Origin: Deltaproteobacteria bacterium
GTDB lineage: Bacteria > Desulfobacterota > Desulfomonilia > UBA1062
DNA length: 64,000 nt
Assembly (NCBI GenBank): GCA_029547045.1
Contig: JAKPQL010000032.1
Location: 1-64,000 of the forward strand
Direction of reading: 5' to 3'
Positions 8,587 to 16,830 of this stretch are shown in pieces. The notes under the pieces were generated by a model. It ran no database searches and had not been told where the DNA came from. It saw nothing but the letters and a program-made list of their open reading frames with translations. Position numbers and translations under genes: made by a program. Each line of letters opens with the position of its first letter. Position 1 is the first letter of the stretch.

Positions 8587-9846
8587 ATGTCCTCTCGAAC
8601 AATGCCGAGTCTCGTCTTTGCCGACCACAGGGGGAACATCATGGACTTCCCCGACCTCGCCATGGTGGGCCGCAGCGGCGACTACCTCATGCCCATACCC
8701 TCTTCTGAGACCATGCCCCTGCCAAAGGGCGCCCAGCTCTACGTGCTGCCAGGCAGGCAGCCCCTGGGCATGGACCCGTCCACGGGGGAGATCGGGTGCC
8801 TGACCGAAAACCCCTATGACGGCACGGGTCCCGTCTTCGCCGTGGCTGCCTTTCTCCCCGCCGCGCACACCCAGACGTACCTGGCGGCGTGGGAGAAGAC
8901 GCGAGGCGCCGCCGAGCTGCCGCTGTTCGCCTATACCGCTGTGGGATACGACGACGGGTTCGTCACCACCGCGGTGCGCACCGACCCCTCCAACCGGCAG
9001 GACCCGGACCGGTTCGACCAGGAACGGATCCGGCTCGGCATCAGCCAGTGGAGGCGGGACCTGCGCGGGAACCGCCTCGTCGAGCACCTGGTGCACTGTG
9101 CCGAGTGCTACGGCTGCCCTGCAGCGCTCAACCTGTTCCAGGAACGGGAGGAGGGGCCCCTGCCCACCTCGCCGTCGTGCAACGCCAGCTGCATCGGGTG
9201 CATCTCGAAGCAGCCCGGCGGACGACCGCCCTCTCCCCAGGAACGCATCGCCTTCGTGCCAAGCCCCGAGGAGATCGCCGAGGTGGCCCTCAGGCACATA
9301 CATGCCGCCAGGAACCCGGTGGTGAGCTTCGGCCAGGGGTGCGAGGGAGAGCCCCTCATGGCGAGCGACACCATCAGGGAGGCCATCCGGCTCATCCGGA
9401 GAAGCACCTCGGAGGGCACCATCAACCTGAACACCAACGCGAGCCTGCCCCGCAAGGTGGCGGAGCTCGCCGATGCCGGGCTGGACAGCATGCGTATCAG
9501 CATGAATTCGGCGCGGCAGCAGACGTACATGGCCTACTTCAGGCCATCGTACCCCTTCGAGGCCCTGGCCGAGAGCGCCCGGGAGATGAAGGCAAGGGGC
9601 AGGTTCGTGTCGCTGAACCTCTTCGTGTTCCCCGGGGTCACCGACGCACCCAGGGAAGCAGAGGCCCTGAAGAGGTTCGTCCATGACACGTGCGTGGACA
9701 TGATCCAGTGGCGCAACCTCAACCTCGACCCGGATGCCTACCTGGAGATGCTGGGCCAGACGCTGCCTGCGGGCATGGGAATCAGCAGGCTCATCGAGGA
9801 GATCCCCGTGAGGAGGGGGTACTTCAATCCGTATCTGAAGGGGTGA
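8587..9846 (+). CDS. Radical SAM protein
   Basis: CNASCIGC (CxxxCxxC cluster motif); FGQGCEGEPLM; INLNTNASLPRKVAELADAGLDSMRISMNSA. Confidence 0.88.
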   Translation: MSSRTMPSLVFADHRGNIMDFPDLAMVGRSGDYLMPIPSSETMPLPKGAQLYVLPGRQPLGMDPSTGEIGCLTENPYDGTGPVFAVAAFLPAAHTQTYLAAWEKTRGAAELPLFAYTAVGYDDGFVTTAVRTDPSNRQDPDRFDQERIRLGISQWRRDLRGNRLVEHLVHCAECYGCPAALNLFQEREEGPLPTSPSCNASCIGCISKQPGGRPPSPQERIAFVPSPEEIAEVALRHIHAARNPVVSFGQGCEGEPLMASDTIREAIRLIRRSTSEGTINLNTNASLPRKVAELADAGLDSMRISMNSARQQTYMAYFRPSYPFEALAESAREMKARGRFVSLNLFVFPGVTDAPREAEALKRFVHDTCVDMIQWRNLNLDPDAYLEMLGQTLPAGMGISRLIEEIPVRRGYFNPYLKG

Positions 9847-12012
9847 TCAGAACTCCACGAATCCGCCCGAGCCGTCGTCCCCGGCAGTCTCCTCGCCCGG
9901 GGGCACCTCCTCCCAGAACTCCAGGAGCATGACGGTGAAGTCGTCCTCGAGGGCCTCCTTGCAGTTGAAGGACCTCACGTCCGCCTCGATGGCCTCGATG
10001 ACGTCATTGCCCCGCAGGACGCCCACCGCGTTCCGGAAACACTCGATGAGACGGTCCTTGCCGTACTGGGCGCCCGAGGCGTCCTCGGTCTCGATGATGC
10101 AGTCGGTGTACATGAGCAGGGCATCGCCCATCTCGATGTTCGCCTCGGTCTTCTCCTCGTACCCGCCGTCCTCGAAGGAGCCCAGGAAGAAGCCGTCCGT
10201 GTCGAGTTGTTTGATCTCGCCGGTGGCGCGCTTGTAGAGCAGGGGGGTAGGGTGGCCGGCGTTCGTGTAGGTGATGCTCTTGCCGTGCCGGTCCGTGAGC
10301 ACGAAGAACGCGGTGATGTAGTCCTCATCGAGTACGGGCTTGAGCTCTCGGTTGAGCATGTGCATGAGGATCGTGGGGCTCGCAACGGTGGCGGCAAGGG
10401 CATGGAAGCTCATCTTGAACATGGAGGAGATGAGCGCTGCCGCGACGCCGTGGCCGGATACGTCAGCGATGATGAAGCCGGTCTGCCCTCCCCCCAGGTC
10501 CACCACGTCGTACAGGTCTCCCCCGATGTGGATGGACGGGATGTACTTGCAGGTGAAGCTCACGCCGTTGCGGTTCTCGAAGGTGTCGGGGAGCAGGCTC
10601 TTCTGGAGCCTGGCCGCCATTTCCAGTTCGCCGATCATGCGCTGGTTCTGTGCGCGGATGATCTCGTTCTTCTCCTCCATCTCGGCGAGCGTGATGGCGA
10701 GCTGCGCCGCCTGCTCCTCCATGAGATCCCTGGTTTCGGCGCTCTCCATGAGCAGGCGCTCCATGGCCTCCTTCCGGCGGGTGGCCTCGGTCACGTCGGC
10801 GAAGAGAACCGCCGTGTACCTGCCGCCGCTCTTCGGCTCCACGGAATGCACGGTCTTCTCGATGACGCGCTGGTCGAAGTCTCCCGTATCCAGTGGGATC
10901 TGGCGGTTCCTGCCCGCCAGGAGGTCCCTGATGATCCCCGGCACCTCTGCCACGGTTTTGCCCAGCACCTCCCTCGACCTGACGCCGGTGATCTCCTCAG
11001 CCTTCCTGTTCCACAGGAGGATGCGGGAGGCGTCCGACACGAGGAGCAGTCCCGAGGGGAACGATCTGGTGAGCTGGACTATGAAATCGTCCCGCAGGGC
11101 AGGCACCGAGGGGAACGACTTCTTCGGCTGGGTTCCCTCCCTGTGGTAGACGAGGCGAACGTGGTTGCCCTTGCCCTCGTAGACCACCTCGTGGAAGAAG
11201 TTCCGGGCGATCTGCACCCCGAGACCGCTCCCGATGTGCTTCTGCGGGTCTGGGTCGAACTCCTTTTCATAGTCGAACCCCTGGCCCTCGTCGATGACGG
11301 TGTATTCGAGGAGATCCGGATCCATGTGGACCTGCAGGGTAACGGTCCGGTTCCCCAGGGCCGGGTTCTTTCTCCTGAGCCTGATGAGTTCATCGAGGGC
11401 GTTCTTCCTGACGGCCTTTGCCTTCTCCTCCATGGTGATGTTGAGGTTGCCGTGCTCCACCGCGTTGAGCAGTATTTCGCCCAGTGCCATCTTGAGCATG
11501 TCCGTGTTCGGGCACACCGCAGCCGTGTTCAGTACCGCCTGGTTGATGATGAAGGGAATCCGCTCCACGTCGCTGCCGAACAGCAGGGTCTTGTCTTCCC
11601 TGACCACGCACGCGATGTCCGGCGTTCCGCCGATGCACAGGGAGCTACGGCGGTCCAGGATCCTCTCCAGGGATTCCATGAATGCGTCCACGGTAACGGG
11701 CTTGATGAGATAGTCCATGGCGCCCCTGCGCAGGCATTCAAGGGCGAGGTAACCGTCAACTTTCTCCGCTACGGCCACCATGAGCACCTGGGGGCATGAG
11801 CTGCTCAGCTCCTGCATGGCCATCAACCCCGAGTCATCCTCGGGGCCGACCGAGACGAGGACGAGGTCGGGCTTGGCATCCGCGAGACCGGCGAGGCCGT
11901 CGCGCGGGGTCAGGGCCCTGCTCACGGAGAAGCCCTTGCGGGACAGCTTTCGTGCAAGATCCAGCGACGACCTGTGGCCGTCGATGATGAGGATGTTCTT
12001 GACGGACTTCAT
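9847..12012 (-). CDS. Receiver-HATPase (RsbW-like)-PAS-PP2C (SpoIIE) partner-switching kinase/phosphatase
   Basis: ORF 9847..12030; receiver (MKSVKNILIIDGHRSSL...DYLIKPVTVDAF), RsbW-like HATPase (MALGEILLNAVEHGNLNI...VIDEGQGFDYEKEF...GSGLGVQIARNF), PAS, SpoIIE (GGDLYDVVDLGGGQTGFIIADVSGHGVAAALISSMFK). Confidence 0.9.
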   Translation of the reverse strand: MKSVKNILIIDGHRSSLDLARKLSRKGFSVSRALTPRDGLAGLADAKPDLVLVSVGPEDDSGLMAMQELSSSCPQVLMVAVAEKVDGYLALECLRRGAMDYLIKPVTVDAFMESLERILDRRSSLCIGGTPDIACVVREDKTLLFGSDVERIPFIINQAVLNTAAVCPNTDMLKMALGEILLNAVEHGNLNITMEEKAKAVRKNALDELIRLRRKNPALGNRTVTLQVHMDPDLLEYTVIDEGQGFDYEKEFDPDPQKHIGSGLGVQIARNFFHEVVYEGKGNHVRLVYHREGTQPKKSFPSVPALRDDFIVQLTRSFPSGLLLVSDASRILLWNRKAEEITGVRSREVLGKTVAEVPGIIRDLLAGRNRQIPLDTGDFDQRVIEKTVHSVEPKSGGRYTAVLFADVTEATRRKEAMERLLMESAETRDLMEEQAAQLAITLAEMEEKNEIIRAQNQRMIGELEMAARLQKSLLPDTFENRNGVSFTCKYIPSIHIGGDLYDVVDLGGGQTGFIIADVSGHGVAAALISSMFKMSFHALAATVASPTILMHMLNRELKPVLDEDYITAFFVLTDRHGKSITYTNAGHPTPLLYKRATGEIKQLDTDGFFLGSFEDGGYEEKTEANIEMGDALLMYTDCIIETEDASGAQYGKDRLIECFRNAVGVLRGNDVIEAIEADVRSFNCKEALEDDFTVMLLEFWEEVPPGEETAGDDGSGGFVEF

Positions 12013-12061
12013 GGGCGTTCGGGCCTGCACGTGGGATTGTCCGATGGTTCGACCCGGGCCC

Positions 12062-13144
12062 TCACGAGCCCTTTTCGCCCTTGATCGCGCCCATGACGAA
12101 CCCCGCGATGGAGTTCAGGGGCATGACCCTGCATACGCCGCCCATCTCGATGGCCACCTTGGGCATGCCGAAGACCACGCAGCTCTCCTCGTCCTGGGCG
12201 ATGGTGAAGGCACCGGCGTTCTTCATCTCCTTCATACCCCTGGCGCCGTCGTCTCCCATGCCCGTGAGGATGACGCCCAGGGCGTTGGGACCCAGGACAT
12301 TGGCCGCCGAACGGAACAGCACGTCCACCGAGGGGATGTGGCGGTTCACCGGGGGGCCTTCCTTGACCTTGACGAAATACCCCTTGGGCCCCTTGCTGAC
12401 TATCATGTGCCTGCCTCCGGGAGCGATGAGCGCCTGCCCCTGGCGCAGCTCGTCGTTGTCCCGGGCCTCCACCACGTTCATGGCCGAAAGGCCGTTCACC
12501 CGCTTGGCAAAGGAGTTGGTGAAGACCGGCGGCATGTGCTGTACGATGAGGGTCGGCGGCGCGTCCGCCGGGAGCTTGTTGAGGATCTGCTCCAGGGCCA
12601 CGGTCCCCCCGGTGGATGCCCCGATGACGAGGATCTTGGCTCCTTCCTTGATGGGGACGGACCGCTCCGACTTGAGGATGGCGTCCATGCCCAGCTTGGG
12701 CGGCACCTCGAGGTTCGGCGGAGAGACGGCCTTCTTCAGCTTGGCAGAGGATGCGGCCCGGACCTTTGAGCACAGCTCGATGCGCAGGTCTTCCATGCCC
12801 TCGCTGAGTTTGACCTTGGGCTTGGTGAGGAAGTCGATGGCGCCCAGAGACAGGGCCTTCACCGTGGCGTCCGCCCCCTGCTCGGTGAGCGAGGAGAACA
12901 TGACCACGGGCATGGGCGATGACCTCATGAGCCGGGACAGGAAGGTAAGGCCGTCCATCTTGGGCATCTCGATGTCCAGGGTCAGCACATCGGGCTTGAG
13001 GTCCTTGATCTTGCGGATGGCGATGAGTGGATCGGGGGCGGTGCCCACCACGTCGATGCCGGGGTCTGAGTCGAGTATGTCCTTCAGGAGCTTCCGCACC
13101 AGTGCAGAGTCGTCCACGATCAATACCTTGATTCTGTTCATCAC
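12062..13144 (-). CDS. cheB: Chemotaxis response regulator protein-glutamate methylesterase CheB
   Basis: Receiver plus CheB methylesterase: VIGASTGGTVALEQIL...VQHMPPVFTNSFAKRVN...LTGMGDDGARGM. Confidence 0.95.
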   Translation of the reverse strand: MMNRIKVLIVDDSALVRKLLKDILDSDPGIDVVGTAPDPLIAIRKIKDLKPDVLTLDIEMPKMDGLTFLSRLMRSSPMPVVMFSSLTEQGADATVKALSLGAIDFLTKPKVKLSEGMEDLRIELCSKVRAASSAKLKKAVSPPNLEVPPKLGMDAILKSERSVPIKEGAKILVIGASTGGTVALEQILNKLPADAPPTLIVQHMPPVFTNSFAKRVNGLSAMNVVEARDNDELRQGQALIAPGGRHMIVSKGPKGYFVKVKEGPPVNRHIPSVDVLFRSAANVLGPNALGVILTGMGDDGARGMKEMKNAGAFTIAQDEESCVVFGMPKVAIEMGGVCRVMPLNSIAGFVMGAIKGEKGS

Positions 13145-13148
13145 CGCC

Positions 13149-13745
13149 TCACTCGAACAGGGTCAACTCACCGCCCTCGGCCTGGAGCTTCTCCTTGTCA
13201 TGGAAGAGCTTTGTCTTATACGCCTGCTCGGCCTCGATGATCCGGGAGTCCACCGTTGACTTGAGGCGCTTGAGCAGGACTTTGCCGGTGTCCGGGAAGT
13301 AGAGGATCTTCCTCCCCGCATATCCTCCCACATCCTCCTTGACGATCTCGATCTGCTCCATCTTGAGGAAGGCGCGCACGAAGTCTATGTTGGACTCGGG
13401 GACGTTGCCGTCGGTCTTGCGGAAGTTCAGTACATGCCCGCCGCCGAACACCTTGGCCTGGAAATGCTTCTGGGAGCCGCCCTTCTTGATGATGGCGCTG
13501 ATGAGCTGCTCCATGGCGAACATGCCGTATTTGGCGGACTCGGAGAGAAACATCTCCTCGGACCGCACATCCCCCGGGAGCATGAAGTGGTTCATGCCGC
13601 CGAGCCCGGTCTTGGAGTCCTTGATGCAGACGGAAATGCACGAACCCAGCACCGTGGCGATGATGTCCGTGGGGCTCACGTGGAACTCCCCGGGGTATAT
13701 GATCACCATGGTCCTGTTGAATCTCGTGCTGTGCCGTTTGTACAT
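13149..13745 (-). CDS. cheD: Chemoreceptor glutamine deamidase CheD
   Basis: VLGSCISVCIKDSKTGLGGMNHFMLPGD; KVFGGGHVL. Confidence 0.93.
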   Translation of the reverse strand: MYKRHSTRFNRTMVIIYPGEFHVSPTDIIATVLGSCISVCIKDSKTGLGGMNHFMLPGDVRSEEMFLSESAKYGMFAMEQLISAIIKKGGSQKHFQAKVFGGGHVLNFRKTDGNVPESNIDFVRAFLKMEQIEIVKEDVGGYAGRKILYFPDTGKVLLKRLKSTVDSRIIEAEQAYKTKLFHDKEKLQAEGGELTLFE

Positions 13746-13746
13746 G

Positions 13747-14592
13747 CTACACCTTCTGATACACCGTATGTTTCAGAAACCTGAAGAGGTGCTTCATGGT
13801 CATGAGCGATTCCGAGTGGCCCACGAACATGTAGCCTCCGTCCTTGAGGTGGTGGTGATACTTCTTCGCCAGTTCCTGCTTGGTTTCCTCGTTGAAGTAT
13901 ATCATGACGTTCCTGCAGAAGATAATGTCGAAAGGCTTCTTCATGGGGAACGTCTGGTCCATGAGGTTGAGCTTCCTGAAGGCGATCATGCCCTTGATCT
14001 GGGGGCCTGCCTCGTATCCCTCGGAACAGCGGACCATATACTTCGAAAGGTAGGGCAGGGGAACCGGAGCGACCTGCTGGCTGGCGTACACGCCGCGGCT
14101 CGCCTTGGTGAGGATCTCGGTGTCCAGGTCGGTGGCGAGGATCTTCAGGTCCCATCCGCGCTCGTCCTTGAAGGCTTCGCACACGGTCATGGCGATGCTG
14201 TAGGGCTCCTCGCCCGATGAGCAGCCCGCGGACCAGATCCTGAGTCTGCGCTCGCGGCCTTTCCTCGAGGCCTCGATGATGGACGGAAAGATCTCGTTCA
14301 TGAGGTGATCGAAATGGTGCTTCTCCCGGAAGAAGTCCGTCTTGTTCGTGGTGACCCGGTTGATGAGGTTGATGATCTCGTCTCCGGCATGCGGGCTCTC
14401 GCTGAGGTAATGGTAGTATTCGGAGAAGCTGCCGAGGCCCAGCGCCCGGAGCCTCTTCGAAAGTCTGGCAACGATGAGGTTCCGTTTCTTCTCCGACATG
14501 GAGATCCCGGTCTCCCGGAAGATGATGTCCCGGAAGAGCTGGAACTCCTTGTCAGACAGCGTGTAAGAAAGGGCGCTCAGCGGCGATGTCAT
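13747..14592 (-). CDS. cheR: Protein-glutamate O-methyltransferase CheR
   Basis: LRIWSAGCSSGEEPYSIAMTVCEA...FCRNVMIYFNEETKQEL...VGHSESL. Confidence 0.95.
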   Translation of the reverse strand: MTSPLSALSYTLSDKEFQLFRDIIFRETGISMSEKKRNLIVARLSKRLRALGLGSFSEYYHYLSESPHAGDEIINLINRVTTNKTDFFREKHHFDHLMNEIFPSIIEASRKGRERRLRIWSAGCSSGEEPYSIAMTVCEAFKDERGWDLKILATDLDTEILTKASRGVYASQQVAPVPLPYLSKYMVRCSEGYEAGPQIKGMIAFRKLNLMDQTFPMKKPFDIIFCRNVMIYFNEETKQELAKKYHHHLKDGGYMFVGHSESLMTMKHLFRFLKHTVYQKV

Positions 14593-15080
14593 ACCCCGTC
14601 GACCATATTCAGCTCCTCGTCCGAAAGCAGCTTGTCCACATCGAGGAGGATGATGAACTTGTTGTCTTTGATGCCCATGCCATAGATGAACTCGGTACTG
14701 ATTCCGGTGGAGAAGTGTGGCCGCGGCTTGATGTCGTCCTTGTTCAGTGCGATGACGTCGCTCACTGCATCGACCACGAGCCCCATGATCCTTCCTGCCA
14801 CGTCGAGGATCATGATGACCGTGAACTGGTCGTATTCCTTGAGCTCCATGCCGAAGCGGTCGCGCAGGTCGATCACCGGGACCACGATCCCGCGGAGGTT
14901 GAGCACTCCCTTGATGAAATTGGGCACATTGGGGATCGTGGTGCAGCTCTGGTACGCAATGATCTCGTTGAGCTTGAGGATGGAGATGCCATAGGTCTCA
15001 CCGCCCAGCTGGAACGTGACGAACTGGTTGGAAAGTGCCTTTGCCGTGTCGTTGGGCTGTGCCATGGGTGTGCCCCCCAT
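14589..15080 (-). CDS. cheW: Chemotaxis coupling protein CheW
   Basis: FQLGGETYGISILKLNEIIAYQSCTTIPNVPNFIKGVLNLRGIVVPVIDLRDRFG. Confidence 0.95.
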   Translation of the reverse strand: MGGTPMAQPNDTAKALSNQFVTFQLGGETYGISILKLNEIIAYQSCTTIPNVPNFIKGVLNLRGIVVPVIDLRDRFGMELKEYDQFTVIMILDVAGRIMGLVVDAVSDVIALNKDDIKPRPHFSTGISTEFIYGMGIKDNKFIILLDVDKLLSDEELNMVDGV

Positions 15081-16735
15081 CAGAATTCCTCGAAATCGTC
15101 TTCGAACTCGGATGCCGCAGGAGCTGCCGGGGCCTTGCCCGGCTCGGCCTTGGCCCGTGCCTGGGGCTTGCCCCGGGCGGGTGCCTTTCTCGCGGTGCGT
15201 GCGGTCTCGGTCATGGTGGACACCTTGAAGCGGGCCACAGTCTCGGCCAGGTCCTTGGCCTCGTTGCTCAGGTTGTCAGAGGTGCTGGCGAGCTCCTCCA
15301 CGGTGGAGGCGTTCTGCTGGGTGGTGGTGTCGATCTGGGCGATGGCGCGGTTCAGCTCGTCCACCCCGCTTGCCTGCTCGCTGGACGCGGCCGCGATCTC
15401 CTCCATGACCTGGGAGAGGTCCTGGATGTGCCGGATGATCTGTTCCAGGGACTCCCCGGACTTCTTCACCATGGTGTCGCCCGCGGCGATCTTGTTCACC
15501 GTGTCCTCGATGAGGGCCTTGATCTGCCGGGATGCCTCTGCGGAGCGCTGGGCCAGGGCCCGGACCTCCTCGGCCACCACGGCGAAGCCCTTGCCGTGCT
15601 CGCCCGCGCGGGCCGCCTCCACGGCGGCGTTCAGGGCCAGGAGGTTCGTCTGGAAGGCCACCTCGTTCACCGTGACGATGATGTCGCCGATCTTCTTGGA
15701 CGCATCCGAGATCTCGCTCATGCCCCTGACCAGCTCCTGGGCGGCCTCACCGCTGGCACCGGCCATGCGGACCATCTCCGTGGCCTTCTGGCGGCCGTCG
15801 GAGGCGTTCTCGGCGTTGTGCTTGATGGAGGAGGTCATCTCCTCGATGGTGGCCGCCACCTCCTCGATGGCGGAGGCCTGCTCCTGGGTGGCCTGGGACA
15901 GGCCCTGGGCGCCCGCGGCGACCTCCTGGGTGGCGGTGTCCACGTGCAGCGATGCATGCTTGACCCTGGTGATCACCTCTTCCAGGTTTGCCACGAAGGT
16001 GTTGAACCACGAGGCGATCTCGCCCACCTCGTCGGTGGAGAGCACGGGCAGCCGCTTGGAGAGGTCGGCCTCACCCTGGGCGATGTCCATCATGCCCGCC
16101 GAGATGTCGCGCGCCCTCCGGGCGATCCTTCCCGCGAACACCATGCCCACCACCGCCACGATGATGGCCGTGATGATGGCGAAGATGAGCATCTCCAGCT
16201 GGAGAGACCGCACCGAGGCCAGTGCCTCGGATTGGGGGACCGCGGCCCAGATGACCCAGTCCAGGGGCTTGATGTAGGCGAGATACCCGATCTTTGTCAC
16301 GCCCTCAAAGGTGTAGGCGTAATTGCCCTGTTTCTGATCCAAGGCCTTCTTCACCCAGGCGTGGGTGTTGTACAGGGTCTTGTTGTTCCGGAACTCGGCC
16401 TTGGGATGGTAGACGCAGACGCCGTCGGGCTGGAAGATGGCCAGGTACCCGGATTCGAAGTACTTCTCCTTCCCTGCCTCGGTGATGAGGTCGCTCTTGA
16501 GCGACTTCATGAGCTGCTCCTTGATGATGTCCAGGTTGCCCTCGATGGAGGCGCTGCGCACCTCCGCCATGCGGGAGAAGGCATCGACCTTCACCTTGAG
16601 ATAGTTCGTGGCCTGGGCCTTGAGGTGCCCGCTGATGCTGAACCCCACGTACACGATGACGAAGATCAGGGGTATCAGCCCTGCGCCGAGGATCAGTGCG
16701 GTCAGTCGTTCACGAAGTCTCCACTTCAGTGCCAT
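15080..16735 (-). CDS. Methyl-accepting chemotaxis protein (Cache, HAMP, MCP signal)
   Basis: Conserved MCP hairpin: VNEVAFQTNLLALNAAVEAARAGEHGKGFAVVAEEVRALAQRSAEA; ends EFEDDFEEF. Confidence 0.96.
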   Translation of the reverse strand: MALKWRLRERLTALILGAGLIPLIFVIVYVGFSISGHLKAQATNYLKVKVDAFSRMAEVRSASIEGNLDIIKEQLMKSLKSDLITEAGKEKYFESGYLAIFQPDGVCVYHPKAEFRNNKTLYNTHAWVKKALDQKQGNYAYTFEGVTKIGYLAYIKPLDWVIWAAVPQSEALASVRSLQLEMLIFAIITAIIVAVVGMVFAGRIARRARDISAGMMDIAQGEADLSKRLPVLSTDEVGEIASWFNTFVANLEEVITRVKHASLHVDTATQEVAAGAQGLSQATQEQASAIEEVAATIEEMTSSIKHNAENASDGRQKATEMVRMAGASGEAAQELVRGMSEISDASKKIGDIIVTVNEVAFQTNLLALNAAVEAARAGEHGKGFAVVAEEVRALAQRSAEASRQIKALIEDTVNKIAAGDTMVKKSGESLEQIIRHIQDLSQVMEEIAAASSEQASGVDELNRAIAQIDTTTQQNASTVEELASTSDNLSNEAKDLAETVARFKVSTMTETARTARKAPARGKPQARAKAEPGKAPAAPAASEFEDDFEEF

Positions 16736-16830
16736 AGTATGTTCTCCTCCGTGTCTGGTTTCGTATCTCTACTCACCCAAGGCCTTCAAAAGGCCCGGAA
16801 GAGCCTGTTCCCTCTTGCCTCCATCCCTGA

